Under the pieces are notes generated by a model. The model saw only the letters and a list, made by a program, of their open reading frames with translations. It was not told the origin of the DNA and ran no database searches. Below, one piece after another: positions 1-10,967 of a stretch of 64,000 bases of DNA (positions within the stretch are counted from its first letter, which is position 1; each line of letters begins with the position of its first letter). Where the stretch lies: positions 1,930,501-1,994,500 of the forward strand of contig OU015568.1 of assembly GCA_907165135.1 (NCBI GenBank), written 5' to 3'. The DNA comes from Oikopleura dioica (lineage: Eukaryota; Chordata; Appendicularia; Copelata; Oikopleuridae). Both the position numbers and the translations under genes were made by a program.

Positions 1-206
1 GATCTTCAGTTGTCAGTGGCATATCAGAGCTTTTGATGGATAAGCAATATCCAAAACTAGTAAATAAGTGTATCAGTAGTATGTTAGAATAAAAAGTCAT
101 TAAATTACCTCCCATCATTACGTTAATGAACGAAATTAAGCTCTCATTTTATCCTCACATTATCCCCTAATTAACGATAAAACGGAAAACAAGACCCAAG
201 ATAATC

Positions 207-708
207 TTATGGTTTCAATAACTTATCGAGTAGTTCTCCTATCCATTTCCTGGAAGTCGTATGATTCGAATTCTGCCGCCTTGCCGCCAGTCTACTCCTT
301 CTCTTTTCCGATTTTTCTCTCAAAATGGCCGCGGCACTCTGAAGCGTCGAAGAATCAGATTGACTCTTATTCTCGTTTATCGTAACGTCAAAAGAAAGGC
401 CGCCAGTTTTCTTCGGTCTAGTCACTTGGGCTTTACAACTATAATTACACCTGATGGATAGCAAAAGAGCTCGAAGCGGATATCTTGAAATATCGCCAAA
501 AGACTTTAGTCTGCTTCTTTTGTCTCTTTTTGTCGAAAATTATTTATGACACTTGTTGCATCTTGCTGCAAACAACAAGGAATGAAAACAACTACAAAGC
601 CCCTTTCCTTGCTTTTGCAAGTTCCTCTCTTCGTTTCATTTCGTTCTTTTCTTCTGCGGTCAGGTCACTGGGTATCTCAAAAAAGGCAGAACGCGAGTGC
701 TGGGCCAT
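207..708 (-). CDS. Small hypothetical protein, three exons (model)
   Basis: I do not recognise this protein. Three minus-strand exons join in frame: 708-596, 510-451 and 417-207, giving about 127 residues. The ATG at 708-706 lies one base after a CTTTAG acceptor, which looks like a spliced-leader trans-splice site and decides the start. Intron 2 (450-418) is only 33 nt with GT and AG ends. The N-terminal exon is rich in charged residues (an EEKNEMKRREELAKARK-like stretch) and the C-terminus is again basic and Ser/Gln-rich, so it is probably a small intracellular, possibly helical protein. The first intron (595-511) has a weaker acceptor and is the least certain step. It precedes the RNF4-like gene's 3' side by over 600 bp, so it is probably not in an operon with it. 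Confidence 0.5.
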
Positions 709-1173
709 TCTAAAGGAAGAATGTTTTGGGAATTCAATTTTTTCTCTTCAATTTCAGGCAAACAAAGGGGGCTGGTTCGCGCCCCCATGGATTCATTAGG
801 AATTCACACATTTGCCACATTCCTAATAAGAGGAAAAAAGAAGGCTAGGAAATGAATACTGATGAGTTTTCTTTTCTCACTAAAAATGATGATTAGCAGA
901 TTTTATGGGACGCTGAAGCTGAATATGCGGATGAACTATAATAAAAATTGCTTTTGTTGTGTTTGAATTTTATTGGTATTTTCAGTAATTGAGATTCGTG
1001 TGCATATGTTTCAATAGATTTTGTAAAATATAAAAATAGACTGTAACAGATTGAAGTCATCACAGTGTTCGTTTGGTATGTGCTGAGTATTCGTTGAAGA
1101 GGGAAGGGATTGCGGATGGAGGCAAAAGTAGACCTGAAAGAACATTAACAAGGACAAAATGAATTCAATGCTG

Positions 1174-1262
1174 GACGCGACAAACTATGTCTGAAACCTG
1201 AGTCAAGGCCGGAAAGAGCTCAAATGAAAAGCGACTCAGGTTTTTTGCACAGGGTGACGCTC
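1174..1262. repeat. Foldback repeat with CCTGAGTC arms
   Basis: The left arm contains AAACCTGAGTCA and the right arm GACTCAGGTTTTTTGCACAGG, which are inverted copies of each other around a short centre. The same arms recur at 15319-15552, 21968-22139 and 23114-23228, so this is one member of a dispersed family. Confidence 0.65.
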
Positions 1263-1269
1263 CTTTTTT

Positions 1270-1331
1270 AGAGTCTGTAATACAGACTCTGTATCTTATA
1301 GTCTATAACTTATAGACTATAAGTTATAGAC
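1270..1331. repeat. Two adjacent near-perfect palindromes
   Basis: Bases 1270-1290 read AGAGTCTGTA then ATACAGACTCT, and 1301-1331 form a second palindrome built on GTCTATAACTTATAG. They lie just past the stop codon of the RNF4-like gene, in its 3' region. They could fold in the transcript or be remnants of a small element. Confidence 0.7.
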
Positions 1332-1342
1332 ATGATCACCTT

Positions 1343-2044
1343 TTAAAGATAAAGTTCGATACGGTCCTTGAGCGCGTAAAGCTTCCGACACTTTGGGCAA
1401 TGGTTAACTTTCGATTGTGGATGTGGCAGGCGATCGTAATTGCCCGATTTGGCGGACATTTCAAGGCAGCCGTTACAAAAAGGATGGCCACATGGTGTTG
1501 TCATGACTTTCTTTCCAGCTTTTTTAATGTCTGACAACGATTCCATACAAATGCCGCAAGAAAATGACTCGTCCTCGTTTTCGTCTTCTTCTTCACTTAG
1601 ATTTTCTTTCTTCACATTGTCTCTTAGTAGGATTTTCGGGCGCTTGAAATGAGGGGGCGGCATTGGCAGTGGTTCGCGCACCGAGCCGAGCAATCTAAGC
1701 CCAGAAAAGCCCATGAAGGTGGCAGCGAATTTTTGAGCGACCGGAAGCGGATCGCTGATGATATGAGGATGGATTTGGCTGACGCGATCTTTTATCTTGA
1801 TTGAGCCGCGGACTTGAGGCTCGTCTTCGTCGTCTGGAATCTCAATGATACCATCTTCGTTTGGCTGGATCTTTTTGTGCTTGTTTGGAGGTGGAATGGT
1901 CGGTTCTTGAATAACTGGGTCATCCTCAGAGTCGGAGAGGAGAATCACGTGGTTCTTGATGCCGGATGGGCCGGGTTGATCAATGTCAATTGGCTCATCG
2001 AAGCCCGAAAATGACCTTTTTCGTCCATTCGTTCCGACGCTCAT
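1343..2044 (-). CDS. RNF4-like: RNF4-like SUMO-targeted ubiquitin ligase
   Basis: The protein has 233 residues in one exon. Two likely SUMO-interaction motifs are visible: VILLSDSEDD near residues 33-42 and IIEIPDDEDE near 65-74, each a hydrophobic core followed by acidic residues. A C3HC4 RING occupies about residues 163-226 (CGIC, TPCGH, FCNGC, HCPKC) and the chain ends in IELYL, comparable to the hydrophobic tail of RNF4 RINGs that acts in E2-ubiquitin activation. By family knowledge it would ubiquitinate poly-SUMO-modified nuclear proteins. I chose the ATG at 2044 because a TTTTAG acceptor lies at about 2062-2067; the intervening leader contains a four-codon upstream ORF. The RING has an unusually long loop between its FCNGC and HCPKC pairs. 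Only about 100 bp separate it from the SNAPC5-like gene upstream, with no AATAAA between, so the two may be one operon. Confidence 0.8.
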   Translation of the reverse strand: MSVGTNGRKRSFSGFDEPIDIDQPGPSGIKNHVILLSDSEDDPVIQEPTIPPPNKHKKIQPNEDGIIEIPDDEDEPQVRGSIKIKDRVSQIHPHIISDPLPVAQKFAATFMGFSGLRLLGSVREPLPMPPPHFKRPKILLRDNVKKENLSEEEDENEDESFSCGICMESLSDIKKAGKKVMTTPCGHPFCNGCLEMSAKSGNYDRLPHPQSKVNHCPKCRKLYALKDRIELYL

Positions 2045-2147
2045 TTTCAAATTCCTGACATCTAAAATTAACAATTCATAGCATCATATAATTCAGGCAG
2101 TTCTTTACAAAGGTTTCTATACAGTCACAGTCTCAAAAGCTGAGAAG

Positions 2148-2601
2148 TCAAAAGCGTTCTTGTTTCGTAATCATCTGTAGATCTGGATTCAGACTTTCTC
2201 CATTTTCTCCATTCATACTCTGGCCCATCGGAGCCGCTAACCCGCGTAAACTTACCGGCCTAGATCCTGTGAAGGGAACTTGGACGGTGAGAGGCTGCGG
2301 CGTTCTGTTGATAGAGAGGGAAGGTCGGGTTGGCACTGCATCCTTTGAGGAAGAGATTGGGTCAGGATTTTGACTTTTCGGAGGTTCGGCGTCGCGGGCA
2401 AGGGCTCTTCTGATTGCGCGCTCGTCTTCCTTTAGTTTTCTCAACTCGCCGGAGAGAACTGATAGGAGTGCTAGAAAGTGAGACTTATCAGTGCAACGCT
2501 TGGCCCAAGCTGCTTCGGTGACGTGACTTACCTTCAAGTTGTTGCTCTTCGTCGTTCAGCCTCTGCCACTCAAGCTCTAGTTTTCTTTCGATATCGCTCA
2601 T
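2148..2601 (-). CDS. SNAPC5-like small coiled-coil protein
   Basis: Exons 2601-2532 and 2470-2148 join in phase to give about 130 residues. The first half is a charged helix (WQRLNDEEQQLEALLSVLSG, then an ELRKLKEDERAIRRAL-type segment) resembling the N-terminal helix of SNAPC5/SNAP19, the smallest subunit of the snRNA-activating complex, which also has an EE-LL-LK-EE pattern. The second half is Pro/Ser/Thr-rich and not recognisable. A GTAAGT within the last exon (about 2260) and an acceptor near 2173 would allow an in-frame internal intron, shortening the tail. The match is short and helical, so chance similarity to other coiled coils is possible. It lies between the BRO1 gene and the RNF4-like gene on the same strand. 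Confidence 0.5.
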
Positions 2602-2750
2602 TCGCCTGTTTTCCCTTTATCTTTCTAAATCAAAAGAATATTGAATATGGAACAACAAAAGAAGTTTTTAGAATTTTTATTAGTACAATTATCTTAAATC
2701 AGACGAAGAATTGACAGAATATAATTTAGCATCATCAGTGATCATGTTAT

Positions 2751-3978
2751 CTAAATCTGCGCAGCTTGCGTTTCGAAATTCTTCGGCTCGTCGTCAACTC
2801 TTGAAAAGCAGCAGCACAGCGATTTCCAGCAAGAAGTGTTTTCTTGTATCGGATCTGGTCGGTCTCCTTAAAAAAAAACTTAAATTTGGAGTCAAGAAAA
2901 AGGTGCTTACGTGTTGAATCTACGTCGAAAATACCATCTGAGTTTTGGGAAAAGCATCGTTTATTGTAGTCAATGGCTTTGGCAATCAGCTCTGGCTTGA
3001 CTTGAACGAGATTATTCTTCTCAAACTCTGGTGGTTCTCCAGTTGCTGCTCGTGCGGAATTCACTCTTTTGTAAGCAAGCTCAACTTTTTCGTTCTCATC
3101 GTGGAGCTCTGGATAGTTCTAGAAGAATCAGTGTTGAGGACAGTAAGTTTCGAATGTCGACTTACTTTCAGAAGTGTTCCAAGATTGTCTCGCGCGACAG
3201 TAAGTCGCAATTCAGCCTCTCGAAGCCACTGTGGATCATCCTCTTCGTGTAAGGCCATGTGATAGTTGACCATCGCTTCGCAGTATTTGTAATGGGAGCT
3301 GAGATATTGCTTCAACGCTTTGGCGCTCGTCATTATTCCACTGTCGTTGAACTGTCGTTTTGCGCCTTCGTACAATCTCGCAACGAGTTCGTTCTTTTTT
3401 CCTGAAAATACAGTTATTTTAGCAGGAAGAAAATGACCTACCATCTTCAGCAGCTTTCTTTGCCACTTCAATCTGAGCAAATCCAATAAACGCGTTGAAA
3501 ATCAACTCTAACGCGTGTTCCTGGAGATCATTCGTCCGTCGATTCATTCCTTTTGTCTGATGATCTTTGAGGTATTCTACTATTCCAGCTGCTTCTCGGA
3601 AAAACTTGAGTGCTTCCGAACGATCGTTGTCCTTTGATTTTCGCTTTCCTTGAAGATAATGAAGAATGGCGATGTTGAAAAGTACGTTTGCGAATTCCCA
3701 TTCGATATCGCAAAGTTCTCTGTCTGATTTATCCTCTCCACGAGCGGTGTAGCTGCAGAACCATTTGAATTTGACGTGACAGGCTTCTGGAGTAAACTTG
3801 ATTTTCCCGCCAAGGAGGATCAACTGATCATGGTAGCTTTTTAAGTTGTCGAGCAAGGCGGTCTTGGGCAACTTTGCTGAAGAAAAAATGAAGGCTATAT
3901 GATCGCTTCTGCACTTTAGAGTCCACAGTACTTACAGTTGATAGCGGAATTTCTTAGCGCTGTGAACTCAACTGCCAT
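2751..3978 (-). CDS. BRO1-domain protein (ALIX/BROX type)
   Basis: Five exons (3978-3936, 3876-3442, 3401-3166, 3118-2911, 2866-2751) join in frame to 345 residues, and all introns are GT-AG and 45-85 nt. The chain begins almost directly at the BRO1 helical core: a YHDQL segment, a VKFKWFC segment, WEFANVLFNIAILHYLQG (the helix pair typical of BRO1) and ALKFFREAAGIVEYLKDHQ. BRO1 domains bind ESCRT-III CHMP4 on endosomal membranes. No V domain or proline-rich tail is present, so it is closer to BROX in plan than to full ALIX, but it lacks a C-terminal CaaX box; instead it carries a cysteine cluster (SCWKSLCCCFS) about 20 residues from the end, which could be palmitoylated. I used the ATG in exon 1 that is in frame; an earlier ATG is out of frame. 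Confidence 0.8.
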
Positions 3979-4450
3979 TTGTGAAGCCAAATCCTCTTCC
4001 ACTTTCCATTTTAATGAAGAAAACAAAACATCGTAGAGTTTCGGTATATTCTCTGATTTCTTTATTTCTAGCTCAAAAACCATTTTCGCTTGGTGTTAAT
4101 TTACTCGTAGCAACGCGGATTATACTGCTTGGATTCCGATCGAGGGCCAGGAGAAGGGAAAAGTGTCAGAACACAAATAATAGGGACAAACACAGAGGAG
4201 GACGTACGTCTCGTAAAACTTTAGCTTGGTATTTCTCAAAAGCCGGATTGAGTTCAATGAAAGGCTATTATATTCCGAGGCGAGTAATTTCCTGCGCCAA
4301 CTTTAAGCTCGTAAAAGAGGCCTTTGCTTGCAAGAGCTCAAAGAAAAAACGCTAGAAGCTTCGCTTAAAATACTGTATTTTACCATGAAGAATAATTTCT
4401 CTTTTTCACAATGAAAAGATAAGATGAAGTACAGAAAGATAGAACAGGGT
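3979..4450. other. Intergenic stretch
   Basis: No convincing exon on either strand between the BRO1 start and the DPP7 stop. Open frames here lack splice-consistent neighbours. Confidence 0.5.
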
Positions 4451-6173
4451 CTAAAGCCCTTTTTCGGCCCAGAATTGCGCCATCCAATCGCGAATCGTAT
4501 CTCGGTGAAACTGTCGGACATTGAGGACATCTTGGGTATCGCCACTGTTAGATCCTCGGAGGTCGTAATGGTGGGCACCCCCATGGACGAGTGGGGCGGG
4601 AAGGTCGTGTCGGAGGTCGTGGGTCACGCCACCGGGGCCCCAGGGATCAAGATCGCCGTTGGAGAAGATTGTGTTCGAAGTAGCTTCGAGGTTGTCGGCC
4701 CAATATTTAATTCTAAACCGCAGTTAGGGAGGAACGGCAAGAAAAACTAACCGGAGCCAATCGCGATCAGGAATGACGCCGTATGTTTTGTTGCAGTAGT
4801 CCGCGCGGTCGTCGATGTCGAATTTGATGACGGGGAACATATCGGTCTTGCCATCAGTTCCTCCTGGAAGAACTTGCTGAGTGCAGCACTGGTAGTCCCA
4901 TGCAGAAGCCTGTGGGCCAGTTCCGCAGCCGGTTGGATCGGCGCAGTAGACGTATTCTCCCATGATGTCGAAGCACTGCTTGTACTAGAAATGATGGGTA
5001 AAGAAGGGACGACGAGGAAGGAAGAAAAACCTTAGTGGGGTCAGTTCCGTTGTACATGAGTCCAGCAGCTTCTCGGATAGAATCAGCGCCAGTGGCAGCG
5101 ACTGCTCGGACGCAGGCTTCTTTGACAGGGTTACCAGGAAGAGCAGCTTCAAAGTTCGTCGGATAGGGGTAGTCCATCATCGCCTTTACAAAAAATGAGG
5201 CCCTGAAAGATAAAAAAAAATCTTTACCATAGTAGCCATAGCATTTCTAGCCCAGCCGAGCATATGCATGTAGTTGTCTTCAGTAATATTCTGACAAGTT
5301 CTCATTGAGCTCGTGATTCCAGCCCAATCTTTGTCGTTTTTCATCTTGTCCAAGGCGGCGAAACCGGATCGGATGGTGTCCTCGCACTTGTCAAGAGCCT
5401 GTCTGAAATCTTCAGTCGTCTTGACCCAGAAGCCGTGCGAGTCGCCCATCGCGGAAATCCAGTAAACTGAAATAATGAAGTTAGAAATGAGGAAAGGGCC
5501 TTTCCTTTAGGAAAACTTCTTTATAAGTGCTCTAAGTAAAGAGTTCTACCTGGGGATGATGCAGCAAGAGCACCGTCAACAAGATTTGGATAGGTCATTC
5601 GCATGTACATGGACAAAAGCCCTCCGTATGAGCCGCCAAAGCAGATGAGTGGACCTTTGTAAGTCTTTTTCAACTCAACGATGAGCTGGGCAAAATCGGC
5701 AAGTGCATTTTCAACGGAAAGATAGGCCATGTTCTCTGGAGTGAAGGAATTGTTGCTGTAGGGGAGGGACTGACCGTAATAGCGATGTTCGGCGTAGACG
5801 ATGAATGCGTTTTCCTCTTCTGCGAATTCGTTCATGAAGCCTTTTATTGAAAGCGTCAGCTAGAGTTTCGAAGGAGTCAATCACCTGTGTTAGCAGCGAA
5901 ACTGTTGATAGGGCCTTCATTTCCCGTGTAGAAAAAGATTGGCGCGGTGGATTCGTCTTTGACAAAATCGGTATTGACTAGGTATCGCATTTTATACGTC
6001 TTGTCCATGTAATAGTTGAAGTTGTCGATTCGCTGGTCGATCCATTTTGTCTGATATTGGATCTGTCCATCGTCGAATTTGAGTTTTCCGGCGAACGCCG
6101 CGCTAGATTATTAATTAATAATATTCGATGTCTCTGTCTCTCAACAATACCTGAAAAGCGCAAGAAACAGCAT
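4451..6173 (-). CDS. DPP7-like: Serine peptidase S28, DPP7/DPP2-like
   Basis: The gene encodes a multi-exon secreted or lysosomal prolyl dipeptidyl peptidase. The first exon (6173-6151) plus the next gives a signal peptide starting MLFLALFSAAFAG. The nucleophile motif GGSYGG is visible, preceded by AEHRYYGQSLP typical of S28. Later exons carry MMDYPYPTNF, ADPTGCGTGP and WDYQCCTQ, all closely matching DPP7 (dipeptidyl peptidase 2). The last exon supplies the catalytic Asp in SNGDLDPWGPGG and the catalytic His in GGAHHYDLR. DPP7 removes N-terminal dipeptides ending in Pro or Ala in acidic vesicles. Introns are about 40-70 nt with GT-AG ends. The three catalytic residues are present, so the enzyme should be active. 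Prolylcarboxypeptidase is the other S28 member, but the CADPTGCGTG block favours DPP7. Confidence 0.9.
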
Positions 6174-7637
6174 TTTGGAAAACTTTGAAGAACGCGGCCG
6201 GGAAAAATGCACCAGAAGGGCAAATTCACACGCTGGCGTGAAGAAAATGTGAATTTACCCGCTAAAATAAAGAATAACTGGCGGCGTGGAACAAAGTTCA
6301 AAATTGATAGACTTGAAACTATTGGGCAAGACAGAATCTAAAGGCTTTGTCTTTTTCGGGATTGTATTCTGCAAGACTTGCGAAAGTATGACGGCAGTGA
6401 TACTTTGCATGATAACATCCAAATATGTATGGTGTTCCCGGTTAAGAAAGAGGTACGAAGAGAAATAACTTCCTTCACCTTAAAAAAAGCACGTCTTAGG
6501 AATCATTTGGTCAATAAACTAACGATCAGTTATTATTTTTTATTTACAACAAATTTTTACTTTATGGTACTTATTTGAAAATTCAGAAAATCTATAAAAC
6601 AAAAGTCTAGCTCCCGCGAAGAGTTGACTGCCGGACAATTTTCGTTGATATTGCTTTTTAAGAGTTCGAAATTTTGAAATGGCATCAATTTTTAGCCTCA
6701 AAATTTCAAACTCTCGCTGGTGTTGGTCTGTCCCTACAGATTTTGCAAGTATTTAGACAAATTTTGCACCAGCAGGCGAAGATCACGATCAGAAATGTAA
6801 TCAATAGAATGACTCCTTCAAACTTGGTTCAATTAAAGAAGATTAATAGCAACTAAAAATTGAAAATCCAAGCTATAAACATGATCGTATTCGATTTTGC
6901 CATCTGTTGAATATTATGAATTCTTGATTGTTTTCCTCGACTGAGTTACAGTTCTCATTATCTTCTAGTGTCTACTGTAGCACTCAAATTTATGTTGAGA
7001 ACTTTGGCCAAAGAAAGCGATGCCAAAAAGATATTCTTCTCTCATTTTATTTTTATAAAAATTCTTATAAAAAAGAGAAAGATTCAATAGGGAATAATAA
7101 GGAATAGAATGGAGCAGGGACTTACCGCAAAAGATCAATAGCGCTAAATTCGCAGATGGACAATTATAATTGGCAGTAGCGGGCTAGATGCGAAAAAGTC
7201 AATCCTCAATAATTCCTGCTCGACATTTTTAATCTAAACGAAATGGGCTGACCCTTACTGTAGCCAAAAGTAACTGCGGTAATTATCAAAGCAATTTGAG
7301 TTCGAACTTCGAATAGTAGGTTGATTTATTTTACAATATTATGTTTATCAGTGGAATAACAATCTTCAGGACACAAAAATCTTGATAAGAAAAAGGGAAA
7401 AGAAGCTGATTTTTGAAAAGGGTATTTTTTCTTGGCAAAAAAATGGAAGATAACAGATTTTAAGAATTTCACAATGAAGAGGGTTTAAAATTGAATTTAT
7501 GCAAGTACAGTACTTTTACAGTAACACAGGCGAATTTTTTTTTAAAGAGATTGGAATGTTCAGGTAAATTAACTAAAAAGGAAGGAGTTCTAGCGCTTTT
7601 TATACAAAAATATGAAATTTTTCAAAGCTAATCACTT
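6174..7637. other. AT-rich intergenic region
   Basis: About 1.4 kb separates the DPP7 start from the M6 gene stop. It is AT-rich. A TTTATT near 7323 could be the minus-strand AATAAA signal of the M6 gene. I see no supported exon. Confidence 0.5.
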
Positions 7638-9846
7638 TTAGCAACGCTTGAAATAGTAGTCGACTGATTTGTCCGATCGAACCGGTTGATTGTAGTAGGG
7701 ATCCTGAATTCAAAAGATTAGTGACGAAGAATCGGCTAAATGAAATTGAGGAGACTTACGAAGCGATTCTCCATGCCGATTTCGTCCTGTCGAGGCGTCA
7801 TGTAAGCAGGCCCGATCGAAGAAGGAGGCGGATACATGCTTGGGGCGGCGCTTGGGGCCATTCGAGAACCTGCCTGAGGCGCTTTTTCAGGTTTTTCGAA
7901 GGTTTATCTATTTTAATTTCTGAGGATCGTTATAATAGGCCCGTACAAAAAGATCTTTCTGGATACCGTCCCAGGTTAACTCCACAGGTCTGCATAGTCT
8001 GGCTGTTCGAAAAACCTGTGCCTGAAAGAAGCGGAGCTGCGTCTTCTTCTTCTTGTGCCTTTGCCCTGGCTGCTCTGTGCTTGGCCATCGGTCTGGAAAA
8101 CTTTTTGTTGAGGAGACTTCTGTTCGCGGAAAGAATCATCGCGAAGTTTGCATATCCTAAGATTCAGGGATAAATCATCGTCAAAGTTAGTTGATTAGGG
8201 CTTACCGAGCATGAGAACACCTGCTGCAACGAGGGATCCAATAAAAAGACCGTATGGGAGATGATAGTGCTCGCAATACTCTTCCAAGTCACCGTAAGGA
8301 TCTGTTTCTGCCGCTCTTGGCCCTGAATTGACGGTTAAGATTCAACGGATTAAGTTTTGACTGTAGTACCGTCTCCGCAGATCTTGCCATAAGCTTGGCT
8401 TCTAGTATTTTTGAATTGGACGATTCCCATTTGAACCAAATCGACGCAGATTTCTGAGTAGACTCCGTTGTCAAAGTTTCGGTCGAAGCGATCGCGACAT
8501 CTTTCTTGAACCATTCGGTAGTAGTAAACCCCTGAATAATTTTTATTCATCCGTTCTTTCCCCAGTTCCATACCTAAAGCATTGAATCCCATAAAGAGGC
8601 TCCATCCAATGATGCCAACATACGCGCAAATGATCAAAAAGACCGAGCAGCAGATTCCTCCTGACGTACTTTTGCACCCTTCATATGTTCGGTCAATCAA
8701 GCAGTCTATTTTTTTTCTTACCTCTAGTCGGACTTCTGAATTCTTTGGAACTGGCGGTTCCGTCGACCAACATTGCGATAGCAAAAGCGACTGTCAGTGG
8801 CGCGATCGCGTACATACAGTACTTCAGTCGCTCAGTCACCATTGGCCAGTAATTTCCAGGTTTGTCCGGGTCCAGAAGTCGCCACTGGCCAGTTACAGAG
8901 AGAATCCATTCTGGCTCTGGATCTGTAGCGGGATTACCGTCGTCGGGGCCGTATTCCAAGAACAGTTTCGTCGTCTAGAAAGGAGTTTTGATAAAAGTAA
9001 ATAACTGAAGAAAAGAAAAAGTTTAAAATCTTCTCATTTTCCTCCCTAGAAATTTAGAGACGCTAAATACATCAATTCTTAAAGTCAAAATAAAATCAAA
9101 AATATCTTATTAGTATTTGTAGATTTTAAGGAAATGGTAAAATTGTTTTTCCTTGGCGTAATCTACTAATCTCATCAAGAACTCTGCATTCGCCCCTGTA
9201 TTCTCGATATTCTTTGATTTCTAGAACGATCTTCAAGAGATGAAAAAGGGATAAACAAAAACATTTTTCCCCTTAAATCTCTATAATCGCGTTCTAGAAA
9301 TCAAGGAATATGGAAATTCAGAGGAAAAGGCATTCATTTTCGATGGAAAAAAGGCGATTACGACGCGAAAAAGAAATTTTAGCTTTTTATTAAAGTCTAC
9401 AATTGTTAATTAGATTTTGGGGATCTTATATTGACTTTGAGTATTTTCATAATTTCCGTTTCTAGGGACGAAAGAAAGAGGGCGACTGAATCTTTTCAAT
9501 TTTGGCCTAATTCATCGTTTTTGAAAGCGAACCTGATCGATTCCCATAACGCCACAAACAGTCCAGGCGCAAATGCCAATGATGACCATGACGAACGCGA
9601 AAATCGATGCACAGGGAGTCTTATGCGCTCCTGTGCAGCAGCTTATGCAGCAACTACAGCACCCTGCATCTGGCTTCTTTTCGATTACTTTTTCAATTCA
9701 TGAACCGTTCTTTTCTATCAAAAACAGCTCGAAAATGGTTTTGATGAATTTCCTGGAGTGGGTTTAAATTCGTCCCTGTGGTCGTAGAATTCTGTCACAT
9801 CTCCTTCTTCATTTATGTCGTACCCGCGATAGCCATCGTCTGTCAT
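7638..9846 (-). CDS. GPM6-like: Myelin proteolipid/M6 family four-pass membrane protein
   Basis: The ATG at 9846-9844 follows a TTCAG acceptor by two bases, so the start is well placed. Exon 1 (9846-9753) encodes an acidic N-tail. The next exon has a cysteine cluster (CCSCCISCC) and TM1 (SIFAFVMVIIGICAW). Later exons give TM2 (YCMYAIAPLTVAFAIAML), TM3 (GICCSVFLIICAYVGIIGW), an extracellular loop with paired cysteines (EICVDLVQMGIV, then YGKICG) and TM4 ending in MILSAN, which matches the VLSAN block after TM4 of GPM6/PLP. The family shapes neuronal membranes and, in vertebrates, myelin. The tail is Pro/Tyr-rich (MYPPPSSIGPAYMTP). The loop between TM1 and TM2 is longer than in vertebrate M6. 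Intron 1 (9752-9688) must be GA-AG; intron 2 is about 550 bp, long for this genome. Confidence 0.85.
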
Positions 9847-10876
9847 TTCTGAAGCGATAAATTGGCATTTTACTAATTTTTAAAAGTTATTTCAACAATT
9901 TAATTAGGTTAGTAGTTTATTTAAGAAAGACTTATTCTTTTGATTCATTTTACAAGTAAATATAAATTATATTTAATATTTTCTTAGGAATTGTGAAAAA
10001 ATTTACGGAACTGAAAAAGATTCTATTTTGATAAATCATTTTAAAATTGGGTAAAATACGGCGTAACGAGCATTTTGAAGGATTTCAAAACAGAAAAGCA
10101 GGAATTTTTTTATGATTTCTTCTTTTATCTTCTTTAATTATCTCTTCCAAAAAAAGGGGGTAAGAAGTAGCAGATCAGGTCTTTCTTGTTTCATTATATT
10201 CTTTTCTCATTTTGTCAAAAAATGCGCTGGAGCGATGAAAAAGCGCATAATTAGCTACGCCTGAGGATTGGGCGACCCTAGCGCGCCCTGGCCAATTGGG
10301 CTGCTGCGACTTTTTTCAAAAAATTAGGGTTGATAGACTCGATCGAAAAGTGCTAAGATTGAATTTTGCGTTTCTCTCTCACCATTTCTGTGAATATTGA
10401 TTTATATAATAAAAATATTTTTATAAATAAAATTAACTATTATTAAATTTCGTAAAATAATTAATGGTTTTTTGAAAGAAATAATAGAAAGTGTCCTCTC
10501 TGTTTCTATCAAATTGATAATCAATAGATAAATTGAGTGGTTTTAACGCTTGAGCTGAAGGGCGAAAATGAAGAAAATCGTCTACAGACTCTTCGTTGTT
10601 TTCAGCGCGCGGCGCTTGAAAACGCTCAAAACAAAAAATGAGAAGGGTTGCTGCAATTTCATGTTCGGCTGGCTTTGGCTTTTGAAGCCACGGATTCAAA
10701 CAGAGATTTCGACGACTACTACGATTATGACAGTTACGAGGGCATTTCTGACGCGATTAGGATGCCTTGTTGTAAGAAAAACTCGAATCAAGATGCATTT
10801 CTTCGCCTTGTCCGTTGAAAGATCGAATGAATGTTTTTCAACAGATCGCTTCGGAAAGATACAGTATCGAATACCA
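9847..10876. other. Intergenic region with a possible small secreted-peptide gene
   Basis: Most of this stretch is AT-rich. On the plus strand at 10568 an ATG opens a hydrophobic start (MKKIVYRLFVVFS), and at about 10687-10800 another frame reads an acidic segment (NRDFDDYYDYDSYEG) followed by Cys-Cys. The two could be exons of a small secreted peptide, but I could not find splice sites joining them in frame, so no gene is called. Confidence 0.3.
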
Positions 10877-10959
10877 ACCAGGATGGCCGAGTGGTTAAGG
10901 CGTTGGACTTAAGTTCCAATGGGGGCATCCCCGCGTGGGTTCGAACCCCACTCCTGGTA
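10877..10959 (+). tRNA. tRNA-Leu (anticodon UAA)
   Basis: The acceptor strands ACCAGGA and TCCTGGT pair fully. The D-arm, a long variable arm (a type II tRNA, as expected for Leu) and the T-loop GTTCGAA are clear. The anticodon stem TTGGA/TCCAA encloses the loop CTTAAGT, which reads UAA. There is no intron. A and B boxes are internal. Confidence 0.97.
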
Positions 10960-10960
10960 A

Positions 10961-10967
10961 TTTTTTT
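10961..10967 (+). terminator. RNA polymerase III terminator of tRNA-Leu
   Basis: Seven T residues begin two bases after the tRNA 3' end, the standard pol III stop signal. Confidence 0.9.

Noticed and set aside
485-799. 104-codon plus-strand frame
   Set aside because: The opposite strand carries a better coding reading with a trans-splice-like start; this frame is its shadow.
9431-9703. 90-codon plus-strand frame
   Set aside because: Antisense of the M6 cysteine cluster and TM1 exon.
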